64,000 nucleotides of DNA, taken from the NCBI GenBank assembly GCA_964436865.1, contig CAYTFK010000004.1:1-64000 (forward strand), given 5' to 3'. This document shows positions 18,692 through 25,925 of the stretch, piece by piece. This stretch comes from JAXGPP01 sp964436865 (GTDB lineage Bacteria > Planctomycetota > Planctomycetia > Pirellulales > Thermoguttaceae). Under the pieces are notes generated by a model. That model was not told the origin of the DNA. It ran no database searches and was given only the letters and a program-made list of their open reading frames with translations. The position numbers and the translations under genes are program-made. The stretch's first letter is position 1. The number at the start of each line of letters is the position of its first letter.

Positions 18692-19591
18692 ATGAACCAG
18701 CTGCCGACATGCAGAAGAGGCATCATTCTGGCAGGCGGATCGGGCACGCGGCTCCACCCGGCAACCCGGGCCGTGAGCAAGCAGCTCCTGCCCGTATACG
18801 ACAAGCCGATGGTCTATTATCCCCTCTCGACGCTGATGCTGGCTGGCATCCGCAATGTGCTGGTGATCTCCACTGCTGAAGATCTTGTCTTGTTCCGGCG
18901 GTTGCTGGGGGACGGCAGCCATATCGGCCTGTCGATATGCTATGCTGCACAGCCGCGGCCGGAGGGTATCGGCCAAGCGCTGGTGATCGGCCGCGAGTTC
19001 ATCGGCGGCGAGCCCGTGGCGCTTGTGCTGGGCGACAACATCTTCTACGGGCAGGGATTCCAGGCCCTCTTGCAGCGGGTGGCAAGCCGTGTTGCCGGGG
19101 CCACCGTCTTCGGCTATTTCGTCAAGGATCCCCGGCGCTATGGCGTCGTCGAGCTTGATCCTGCCGGCCAGCCTGTTTCGCTCGAGGAGAAACCGCGCGA
19201 GCCGAGGTCGAACTATGCGGTGACCGGGCTCTACTTCTACGACCGTGAGGCGGTCGAGATCGCTGCTTCACTCCAGCCTTCAGCTCGCGGCGAACTCGAA
19301 ATCAGCGACGTCAATCGTGCCTACCTGCGCCGCGGATGCCTTCGGGTGGAGGTGCTTGGCCGCGGCTTCGCGTGGCTCGATACCGGCACGCACGAGTCGC
19401 TCTTGCAGGCTGCGAATTTCGTCGAGACGATCGAGCATCGCCAGGGCTTGAAGATCGCCTGCATTGAAGAGGTCGCCTACCGCAAAGGGTTCATCGACCG
19501 CAATCAGCTCGAGGTCCTGGCCAAGTCGTGCAAGAGCAGCTATGGCGAGTATCTGCTCGCCCTTCTGGACAGCCCCGGATCGCGACCATAG
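18692..19591 (+). CDS. rfbA: Glucose-1-phosphate thymidylyltransferase
   Basis: A 299-residue RfbA/RmlA nucleotidyltransferase (family about 290-300). It shows the signature RGIILAGGSGTRLHPAT near residue 9, KQLLPVYDKPMVYYPL near 36, the metal-binding GDN (VLGDNIFYG) near 112, and EEKPREPRSNYAVTGLYFYD near 170. It makes dTDP-glucose from dTTP and glucose-1-phosphate, the committing step for dTDP-sugars, and is usually feedback inhibited by dTDP-rhamnose. It follows rfbB after 32 bases; four bases separate its stop from the next ATG. Assignment firm. Confidence 0.96.
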   Translation: MNQLPTCRRGIILAGGSGTRLHPATRAVSKQLLPVYDKPMVYYPLSTLMLAGIRNVLVISTAEDLVLFRRLLGDGSHIGLSICYAAQPRPEGIGQALVIGREFIGGEPVALVLGDNIFYGQGFQALLQRVASRVAGATVFGYFVKDPRRYGVVELDPAGQPVSLEEKPREPRSNYAVTGLYFYDREAVEIAASLQPSARGELEISDVNRAYLRRGCLRVEVLGRGFAWLDTGTHESLLQAANFVETIEHRQGLKIACIEEVAYRKGFIDRNQLEVLAKSCKSSYGEYLLALLDSPGSRP

Positions 19592-19595
19592 GACG

Positions 19596-20093
19596 ATGCT
19601 ACAGCCTCCCCAATCCATCGATTTCCGCAGCGCTCCAATTGAAGGGCTGATCGTACGTCCCGTCAGCCGGTTCAGCGATCATCGGGGGTGGCTCATCGAG
19701 TTGTTTCGCCACGACGAACTTGATTCCGAGCATTGGCCGGCGATGGCCTACGCGAGCGAAACGATTCCCGGCGCGGCCCGCGGCCCGCATGTGCACAGCC
19801 GGCAGTCCGACTATTTCGCCTTTCTCGGTCCCGGCGAGTTCCGCTTCTACGCTTGGGATGCACGGCCCGAATCGCCCTCCTACGCTTGCCGCGTGACCGT
19901 CGAGGCCGGTCAGTCGAACCCCTGCATTCTCATCGTTCCTCCCGGCGTCGTGCACGCCTATCGCAATGTGAGTGCGGTGCCGGGCCTGGTGTTCAATGCG
20001 CCCAACCAACTCTATGGCGGACCGGGCCGCCAGGAACCGGTCGACGAGGTCCGCCTCGAAGAACTCCCCAATAGCCCGTATCTCCTCGACTGA
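19596..20093 (+). CDS. rfbC: dTDP-4-dehydrorhamnose 3,5-epimerase family cupin
   Basis: A 165-residue cupin of the RmlC family, somewhat shorter than classical RmlC (about 180). DHRGWLIELFRHDE near residue 26 and VPPGVVHAYRNVS near 115 match the family. However, the catalytic-histidine motif reads RGPHVHSRQSDYF instead of the classical RGLHxQ, and the following strand is FRFYAWDARPESPSY. A histidine at the expected position is retained. By context, between rfbA and rfbD, it most likely supplies the epimerase step of dTDP-L-rhamnose synthesis, but another dTDP-ketosugar could be the substrate. The ATG at MLQPPQS lies four bases after rfbA; no strong ribosome-binding site, so coupling to rfbA is likely. 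Confidence 0.82.
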   Translation: MLQPPQSIDFRSAPIEGLIVRPVSRFSDHRGWLIELFRHDELDSEHWPAMAYASETIPGAARGPHVHSRQSDYFAFLGPGEFRFYAWDARPESPSYACRVTVEAGQSNPCILIVPPGVVHAYRNVSAVPGLVFNAPNQLYGGPGRQEPVDEVRLEELPNSPYLLD

Positions 20094-20111
20094 AGATCAA
20101 CGCCAATACCC

Positions 20112-21014
20112 ATGGGCGCCCGGCACACCAGAATTCTCGTGATTGGTTCCCAGGGCCAACTCGGCAGCGAGCTTTGTCGCCAACTCGGCGATCGCGCAGT
20201 TGGACTCGATTTTCCCGATCTCGACATCACCGACCGGCGAAGCGTCGCCGCGGCCATGGCAGCGAACCGGCCCGGGGCGGTCATTAATACCGCGGCCTAC
20301 ACACGGGTGGATCAGGCCGAGTCCGAGCCCGAAGCCTGCTTCGCCGTGAATGCCACGGGCGTGGCCCATCTGGCGGAGGCCTGCCGCGCGGCGGATGCAG
20401 CCCTGGTGCAGGTGAGCACCGACTATGTCTTCGGCGGCGACCGGCCGGTGCGCGCGCCGTACCGCGAAAGCGACGAGCCGCACCCGGAGGGAGTCTATGC
20501 CTCCAGCAAGCGCGAAGGCGAACTCTGCGCTGCGGCCTGCCCGAAGCACATCATCATCCGCACCTGCGGCCTATACGGACATCGCGCACCGCGGGCGGCG
20601 GGCAATTTTGTCGACACGATGCTGCGACTGGCTGAAACTCGAAATGTACTGCGCGTGGTAGACGACCAGCACTGCACGCCAACCAGCGTGGTACATGTTG
20701 CCCGGGCCATTGCGTTTCTGCTGGAGTCGGATGCTGGCGGCGTCTACCACGTGGTTTGTCGCGGCCAGACCACATGGTTAGGTTTTGCCCGTGAGATCTT
20801 TCGCCAAGCGGGCCTGAGCATTCGCGTCGACTCCATCTCAACGGCTGAATATGGGCTCGCCGCGCCCCGGCCGGCTTACAGCGTGCTCGATACCGGCAGG
20901 TACCACGCGTTGGCTGGATGCCCGGTCATGCCGCCATGGGAGGAGGCGCTGGCTGAATACTTGGTTTCCCTTGGCAGACACGCCCGCTCTGGCGGCAAGA
21001 ATTCCGGCTGGTAG
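20112..21014 (+). CDS. rfbD: dTDP-4-dehydrorhamnose reductase
   Basis: A 300-residue RfbD/RmlD reductase (family about 290-300). The NADP site is RILVIGSQGQLGSELCRQL. DLDITDRRSV follows at about residue 38, then NTAAYTRVDQAE near 59, VSTDYVFGG near 102 and Tyr/Lys in YASSKREGE near 127. It reduces dTDP-4-keto-rhamnose to dTDP-L-rhamnose, the last step, in the cytoplasm. Last gene of the rfb set, 18 bases after the rfbC-like gene. Its presence supports rhamnose as the final sugar of the set. Confidence 0.95.
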   Translation: MGARHTRILVIGSQGQLGSELCRQLGDRAVGLDFPDLDITDRRSVAAAMAANRPGAVINTAAYTRVDQAESEPEACFAVNATGVAHLAEACRAADAALVQVSTDYVFGGDRPVRAPYRESDEPHPEGVYASSKREGELCAAACPKHIIIRTCGLYGHRAPRAAGNFVDTMLRLAETRNVLRVVDDQHCTPTSVVHVARAIAFLLESDAGGVYHVVCRGQTTWLGFAREIFRQAGLSIRVDSISTAEYGLAAPRPAYSVLDTGRYHALAGCPVMPPWEEALAEYLVSLGRHARSGGKNSGW

Positions 21015-21152
21015 ACTATCCCTCGGGGCTTTCGGCCTTTGGCTTGATTTGTGCGCTGAGGGCGACTGTAATGAGGCGCGGTTTTGCGGTCGGAGAAGTT
21101 GGGAGGCGTTGCACAGTCAACCGCGGAAACAAGAAATCCGAGGAGGGTTGTC

Positions 21153-21485
21153 ATGACCAAGACTGCCACGATTCATGCGGTGCAGAAGTGGGAGTACCTC
21201 TCCGTCACCAAGAAGACAGAGGAGTTCCTCGCCAGGGAGATGAACGAGCTTGGCCAGGTCGGGTGGCAACTGGTGTATGCCAACCAGATCAAGGATCGCA
21301 AGGGGGAGATCGCGTGGGTGGCCTTCATGACCCGGCCGTATGTTCCTAACCTGCCGAAACATGCTGCTTCGCCCGGAGAGACCGCTGCGCCGACGGGCCA
21401 GCCCGCCGCAAGTTCCAGCCCCGCAGCGGCCGGATTCAACTTGGAAGGCGACGAGTTCAAGATCAAGGAAGAGGAAGAGACCTGA
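21153..21485 (+). CDS. DUF4177-like small protein
   Basis: A 110-residue protein starting 7 bases after a strong AGGAGG. Residues about 10-60 (QKWEYLSVTKKTEEFL to AWVAFMTRPY) resemble DUF4177, small domains with a KWEY start and a central GWQLV motif; here MNELGQVGWQLVYANQ. The rest is an Ala/Pro/Ser-rich linker and an acidic tail ending KIKEEEET. No signal peptide and no membrane segment; it is probably cytoplasmic. DUF4177 has no known function. It is downstream of rfbD by 138 bases and likely has its own promoter or is the last gene of that transcript. Confidence 0.75.
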   Translation: MTKTATIHAVQKWEYLSVTKKTEEFLAREMNELGQVGWQLVYANQIKDRKGEIAWVAFMTRPYVPNLPKHAASPGETAAPTGQPAASSSPAAAGFNLEGDEFKIKEEEET

Positions 21486-21859
21486 CGGCCGCTGGCCACC
21501 TTGTATCCCGCGATACGCCGTTCCCCTTACAAGAGGATCGCCGATGCGAAGGCCGCGAGCGTCAGAAGCACCGCCAGCGTCACTTCGTTGATGTCGACGC
21601 GTTTGGGCATGGACGTGACGGTAGGAGCGGAGGTGTATTGGGTCGAGTGAACGCGGTTGTCCCGTCGCCCGCATTCCGAGCGCCCGGGCGGCACGAGCAT
21701 CGCTAGTGGTTTGATCGGCTGCCTCCGCCGGCTTTCTCAGAGTATCCGCCTCGCGCGGCACAACGGTTATTGTCGGCACTACGCAAATTTTCTGAACCTT
21801 CGTCACTATCGCTTTCACCGTCATTACCGGAAGAGTTTCACATCTTGGGAGCAATTAAC
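21486..21859. other. Intergenic region with one possible tiny gene
   Basis: About 370 bases before the secreted TIM-barrel-like gene. Apart from the 27-codon frame on the minus strand listed separately, I see no gene and no clear hairpin terminator. Confidence 0.4.
21527..21610 (-). CDS. Possible 27-residue single-span membrane peptide
   Basis: An ATG-started frame encodes a basic/polar N-terminus (MPKRVDINEV) followed by one uninterrupted hydrophobic helix of about 17 residues (TLAVLLTLAAFASAILL), the layout of small membrane peptides. It is below the usual length limit for gene calling. No good ribosome-binding site precedes it, so expression is doubtful. It lies on the strand opposite to its neighbours. 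Confidence 0.25.
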   Translation of the reverse strand: MPKRVDINEVTLAVLLTLAAFASAILL

Positions 21860-23098
21860 ATGCGGAAAGCACGCTTCACTATGGCGGCAATACTGGCGGG
21901 GGGATGCCTGGCGATTGCTGCTGTGGGCCAGGCCGCGGAGGGCACTTCGACAGTCGCCGTTGACCCCCAGATGCAGTCGTCCCCCCTGACCCGATCCGAC
22001 GTCTTTCCGATCGCCGTCTGGCTACAGCGCCCGGGTAACGCCGGACGCTACAAGGAGTTGGGCGTGAACCTCTACGTTGGGCTATGGCGAGGTCCCAACG
22101 AGGAGCAACTTGCCGAACTCCGGCAGCACGGCATGCACCTCATCTGTGGGCAGAACGAGTATGCGCTGACGCAACTTGATAACCCAATGATCGTCGCCTG
22201 GATGCACGGCGACGAACCGGACAATGCCCAGCCGATTCGCGGCGGCGGGGGATATGGGCCGCCCATTGCCCCGGCGCGGATCGTTGAGCAGTATCGTCAG
22301 ATCAAGGACCGCGATCCGAGCCGACCGGTGCTGCTCAATCTTGGACAGGGGGTCGCTTGGGATGGATGGCACGGCCGGGGCGTGCGGACGAATCACCCGG
22401 AAGACTACCCCGCGTATATCGAGGGGTGCGACATCGCCTCATTCGACATCTACCCCGCGGTCCACGACCGCCCGGCGGTTGAAGGCAAGCTGTGGTATGT
22501 GGCTCGGGGGGTGGACCGGCTGAAGCGATGGGCCGGCGACAGACGCAGCGTGTGGAACTGCATCGAGTGCACCCACATCGGGAACGCCAAAGTGAAGCCG
22601 ATGCCGGCGCAGGTGAAAGCCGAGGTATGGATGTCGATCATCCACGGCTCGCAGGGGCTGATCTATTTTTGCCACCAGTTCGAGCCCACCCCGATCGAGG
22701 CCGGCCTGCTGGCCGATGCCGAGATGTCGGCGGCCGTGAAACGCATCAACGAAGAGATCCATCGCCTGGCACCGGCCATCCACAGCCCGAGCGTGCCTCA
22801 GGGCCTGACGGTTGCCTGCGAACCGGCCGCCGTCTCGCCGGAGTTGGCCGCCGCAATGGACACCGGCCCAGTGGCGGCAGTCACCAAGCGGCAGGGTAAT
22901 GATTCCTACGTCTTTGCCGTGCGAATGGAAGATGCGCCCGCGCGAGCGATGTTTCAACTGCGCGACAAGTTCGACGGTGAGGTCGAGGTGATGGGCGAGG
23001 ACCGCAAGCTGCCACTCGAGAAGGGTAAATTCGAGGACGAGTTCGCCGGCTACGCTGTGCACCTCTACCGCGTCAAAGGCGATGTCAGCCCGCGGTGA
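21860..23098 (+). CDS. Secreted TIM-barrel-like (glycoside hydrolase-like) protein
   Basis: A 412-residue exported protein. The ATG at MRKARFTMAAILAG lies 8 bases after GGGAG and opens a signal peptide cleaved near GQAAEG. The body looks like a (beta/alpha)8 barrel: FPIAVWLQRPGNAGRYKELG and NLYVGLWRG at the start, AWMHGDEPDNAQ near residue 117 (a conserved acidic pair where barrels carry catalytic residues), ASFDIYPAVHD near 195 and WNCIECTHIG near 233. A small beta domain forms the last 90 residues. I recognise this as a type common in planctomycetes but cannot name the glycoside hydrolase family, and hydrolase activity is not proven. Near the polysaccharide locus it could act on surface glycans. 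Confidence 0.72.
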   Translation: MRKARFTMAAILAGGCLAIAAVGQAAEGTSTVAVDPQMQSSPLTRSDVFPIAVWLQRPGNAGRYKELGVNLYVGLWRGPNEEQLAELRQHGMHLICGQNEYALTQLDNPMIVAWMHGDEPDNAQPIRGGGGYGPPIAPARIVEQYRQIKDRDPSRPVLLNLGQGVAWDGWHGRGVRTNHPEDYPAYIEGCDIASFDIYPAVHDRPAVEGKLWYVARGVDRLKRWAGDRRSVWNCIECTHIGNAKVKPMPAQVKAEVWMSIIHGSQGLIYFCHQFEPTPIEAGLLADAEMSAAVKRINEEIHRLAPAIHSPSVPQGLTVACEPAAVSPELAAAMDTGPVAAVTKRQGNDSYVFAVRMEDAPARAMFQLRDKFDGEVEVMGEDRKLPLEKGKFEDEFAGYAVHLYRVKGDVSPR

Positions 23099-23190
23099 CG
23101 GCGCGCCCCGAGTGGTTGAGGCAGAATCAAATCCGGGCCGGAGTACCAGGCGGCTTTTGGAGTGTGCCTGCCGGTGATCGCTCCGCTGCG

Positions 23191-24093
23191 CTATCGAGGC
23201 AGCATGCGTGCCGGTTCTTCCGACTTGCGCCACCGCGGCTGGACAACTGTCGGCGCCGGCTCTGCGGCAGGCAATTCCGCCTCCCAACGTTTGAGCACGA
23301 TCACAGCCTCGTATCCGGCCATGAGAAGGCTGAAAGCGAGCCCCGCACGGCCGTCGAGAAAGCCTCGTTTCCAGAAGTAGTGATGGCAGAACCGCAGCAA
23401 CGGTCGCAGCGGCAGTCGACGTGCCATATTGCGCAAGGAACGCCGCCTCCGTGGTACGTCGCGGGCCACAAGATCCCGCCATCGCCATTCGGGCGGCGAG
23501 TCCCGCTCCAGTTCCGCTTCACGGGTCGAATAGGTGTTATGCCTAGAGAGCCAGTGGCTCATGCCCTTGCCGAACGGGTAGTGCAGGAACGGCTCGGAAA
23601 TCTTCTCCAGTACTCCGTCGACGGGCGGAGCCGGCACTTCGCCATGTCCCGCGTCAACAAATCTCGCGCAATCGCGATGGACCAGCCGCATGATCCATAC
23701 CGGAAAGCCGTCGGCATGCCGCAGCCAGCGGCCGAGGAACATGGTCTTGCGGCACATGAGGAATCCGGCTACCGAGGCGTCCGGCTCGCTCAAGGCGAGC
23801 AGGATTTCCCGCTGCACCGCGGGTGTCAGGGCCTCATCGGCGTCGAGCATTAAGACCCATGGATTCCGCAGGTCGGCAAAATCGAGCGCCCAGTTTCTCT
23901 GCTGGGCGAACGACTCGAAGCGGTGACTGCAGACTCGCGCCCCCCATCCGCGCGCGATTTCGACCGTCGCGTCCTCGGAATGGTCGTCGACGACCACCAC
24001 CTCGTCGCACCATGCCACCGAGGCGAGGCAGCGGCCGATGTCGCGGGCTTCATTGCGCGCGAGTATGACAACCGACAGTCGAGGCTGGCTCAT
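23191..24093 (-). CDS. GT2 glycosyltransferase, KdtX/WaaE-like
   Basis: A 300-residue family 2 glycosyltransferase. GT-A fold start SVVILARNEARDIGRCL, then VVVVDDHSEDAT near residue 33 and the metal-binding DxD as VLMLDADEAL near 81. The conserved QQRNWALDFADL segment before it and the HYPFGKGMSHW motif later are typical of the WaaE/KdtX subgroup, which transfers a sugar to a lipopolysaccharide-type acceptor on the cytoplasmic side. A basic C-terminal region with an amphipathic helix suggests membrane association. Last gene of the long minus-strand operon; its ATG overlaps the stop of the acetyltransferase gene by four bases. Donor and acceptor unknown. Confidence 0.88.
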   Translation of the reverse strand: MSQPRLSVVILARNEARDIGRCLASVAWCDEVVVVDDHSEDATVEIARGWGARVCSHRFESFAQQRNWALDFADLRNPWVLMLDADEALTPAVQREILLALSEPDASVAGFLMCRKTMFLGRWLRHADGFPVWIMRLVHRDCARFVDAGHGEVPAPPVDGVLEKISEPFLHYPFGKGMSHWLSRHNTYSTREAELERDSPPEWRWRDLVARDVPRRRRSLRNMARRLPLRPLLRFCHHYFWKRGFLDGRAGLAFSLLMAGYEAVIVLKRWEAELPAAEPAPTVVQPRWRKSEEPARMLPR

Positions 24094-24686
24094 AGTCCGT
24101 CCTCACTCCCCGCCAACTGGCACATCCGTCGACGAATCTCGCGCGCCGGATTGCCGGCCACGATCGTCCAACACGGGACATCTCTCACCACCACCGCGCG
24201 CGCTCCCGCCACCGCCCCCTGCGCAATGGTCACGCCGGGGCCAACATACGCGCCGGCGCAGACCCAAGCTTCGTCTTCGACTATCACCGGCGCGGTCACC
24301 AGCCGCATGTAAGGATCGTCGACGTCGTGCGTCGCCGTACATAGCATCGCGTATTGCGACACCGTGGCGTGCGCGCCGATGCTGATCGGCGCGACGCAGT
24401 AACAGTCCACGTTGCCCGAAACGGTCGCGTGGTCGCCAAGCGTCAAGTTCCACGGGGCCCAGATCCGGACGGAAGAGAACACCTTCACACGGCGGCCGAC
24501 CCTTGCGCCGAACAACCGGAGCAGCAACGCCCGCCAGCGGTGAAGCACCTTCGGCGTGGGCCGGAACAACAATAGCCAGGCGATCCCCCACAGCACACGC
24601 GCCGCTTTGTTCGCCCTGCTGTGCGGGCTGGGGCAGTCGCCGGGCCCGATCCGTACCATCCGCCGCGGTTCTTGCGATGTCGTCAT
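24090..24686 (-). CDS. WcaF-like acyltransferase (left-handed beta-helix)
   Basis: A 198-residue hexapeptide-repeat acyltransferase, similar to the colanic acid acetyltransferase WcaF. Repeats run from about residue 75 to 165, including VDCYCVAPISIGAHATVSQ, then CTATHDVDDP (with the catalytic-type histidine), AWVCAGAYVGPGVTIAQGA and the final AGNPAREIRRR. It likely O-acetylates a sugar of the surface polysaccharide or its lipid-linked precursor, using acetyl-CoA, in the cytoplasm. The start MTTSQEPRR overlaps the stop of the preceding GT4 gene (ATGA); the frame is open further upstream but overlaps that gene. Substrate unknown. Confidence 0.87.
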   Translation of the reverse strand: MTTSQEPRRMVRIGPGDCPSPHSRANKAARVLWGIAWLLLFRPTPKVLHRWRALLLRLFGARVGRRVKVFSSVRIWAPWNLTLGDHATVSGNVDCYCVAPISIGAHATVSQYAMLCTATHDVDDPYMRLVTAPVIVEDEAWVCAGAYVGPGVTIAQGAVAGARAVVVRDVPCWTIVAGNPAREIRRRMCQLAGSEDGL

Positions 24687-25903
24687 GCTCTTGCCACCTG
24701 AGCGGCCGGCTCTGTCGGCAAACACTCCGGTGAGACCAGTTCCCGGTACAATGTGGCCAGTGATCGCGCCGAGCGTTCCCAACTCAGATTCCGACCGACG
24801 TATTCCCGCCCGCGATGCCCCATTGACTCGCGGTCCTGGGGCGTGCTCTCAAGAATTTCTCTCAACGAGTCCGCCAACCCCGAAACATCGTAATTGGCGG
24901 CCAGTCCCGCGCCGGCCTCGGCGACGTATCGCCCCGCCTGCACGCCGCTGCAAAAGACTACCGGCGTGCCGCGGGCCATCGATTCAACGACCGTCGCTCC
25001 AAAATTCTCGTGCCGGCTGGGGAGAACATAGACGTCCGCAGCGTCGTAAGCGCTCCATTTTTCCGATCCGTAGATTGGGCCCGTGAAGACGACGCGTGAT
25101 TCGAGACTCAGCGTATGCACCGCCTGCCGACACTCCTCCGCGTAGGCCGGATCATGTCCGTCCTCGTCACCAACGACGGCCAAGACGATGTCGCCCGGCA
25201 ACCTTGCCAATGCCGGGAGGAGTCGATCGGCTAGTCCCTTCTTGCGGTGGAGACGCGATAGAAAAAGCACCAATCTCGCTTCGGCCTGGATTCCAAAGCG
25301 CGTTCGGAATTCGGCGCCGGCGGGGGGCAGTTCCAACGCCTCGTCGCTTACTCCCAATGGAATGCACTCGACCTGCTTGCGGGGGAACCGCTTCCTCAGT
25401 TCTTCCTGCTCCTCGGGCGTCGTTGCGTGCAGGCAGTCGGCGGCGTCAAGACTATGACGCTCAATGAGTTGCCAGTAGAACGACTTTGACCAACGCGACC
25501 GTGACAGCGAATAGGGAGCGAGCATCCCGCATGTCCGGAGCACCACCGGCACACCAGCGCGAGCGGCCTCGCGGCAAGCTGCGGCGGTCGAATGGCAGAA
25601 CAGGCAATGCACATGGAGAGCATCGTACCGCCGAATGTTACCCCGCAGCCACTCGGCCAGATCCCGCGAGTATTTCCACTTCTCCGACCAAAGCCGAGGG
25701 AACATCCAAACCACGGTTCCCTCGTGAACCTGCGGGTTGCCTCCGACCGAGGGCATCCGTCCTCCCGGGCCGTCGGCATCGGTGGTAACGATCTCGGCCT
25801 CGATGTCCGTGCTGCGTCCCAGCGCGCGGCACATGCCGAACACCGCTTGACTGGGACCGCCGTAGCGGGGCGAAATACCGGGTATCACGTGGAGCACGCG
25901 CAT
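24683..25903 (-). CDS. GT4 glycosyltransferase
   Basis: A 406-residue family 4 glycosyltransferase of GT-B fold. The N-terminal half starts MRVLHVIPGISPRYGGPSQ, the usual acceptor-side glycine-rich loop. The C-terminal half has the donor-site E-x7-E motif in SRHENFGATVVESMA (about 305-320) and FLSRLHRKKG near 215. It transfers a nucleotide-sugar residue, retaining configuration, to a growing lipid-linked glycan in the cytoplasm. Part of the long minus-strand operon: 22 bases after the first amidotransferase gene and overlapping the acyltransferase gene. Confidence 0.9.
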   Translation of the reverse strand: MRVLHVIPGISPRYGGPSQAVFGMCRALGRSTDIEAEIVTTDADGPGGRMPSVGGNPQVHEGTVVWMFPRLWSEKWKYSRDLAEWLRGNIRRYDALHVHCLFCHSTAAACREAARAGVPVVLRTCGMLAPYSLSRSRWSKSFYWQLIERHSLDAADCLHATTPEEQEELRKRFPRKQVECIPLGVSDEALELPPAGAEFRTRFGIQAEARLVLFLSRLHRKKGLADRLLPALARLPGDIVLAVVGDEDGHDPAYAEECRQAVHTLSLESRVVFTGPIYGSEKWSAYDAADVYVLPSRHENFGATVVESMARGTPVVFCSGVQAGRYVAEAGAGLAANYDVSGLADSLREILESTPQDRESMGHRGREYVGRNLSWERSARSLATLYRELVSPECLPTEPAAQVARA

Positions 25904-25925
25904 GGAAGAATCGGCGAAGAGCCGC

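Noticed and set aside
17433..18710. Minus-strand open frame over rfbB
   Set aside because: Complete antisense of a certain gene; no ribosome-binding site and no recognisable motif.
23099..23190. Intrinsic terminator between the convergent TIM-barrel and GT2 genes
   Set aside because: No stem of useful length followed by a T-run on either strand.
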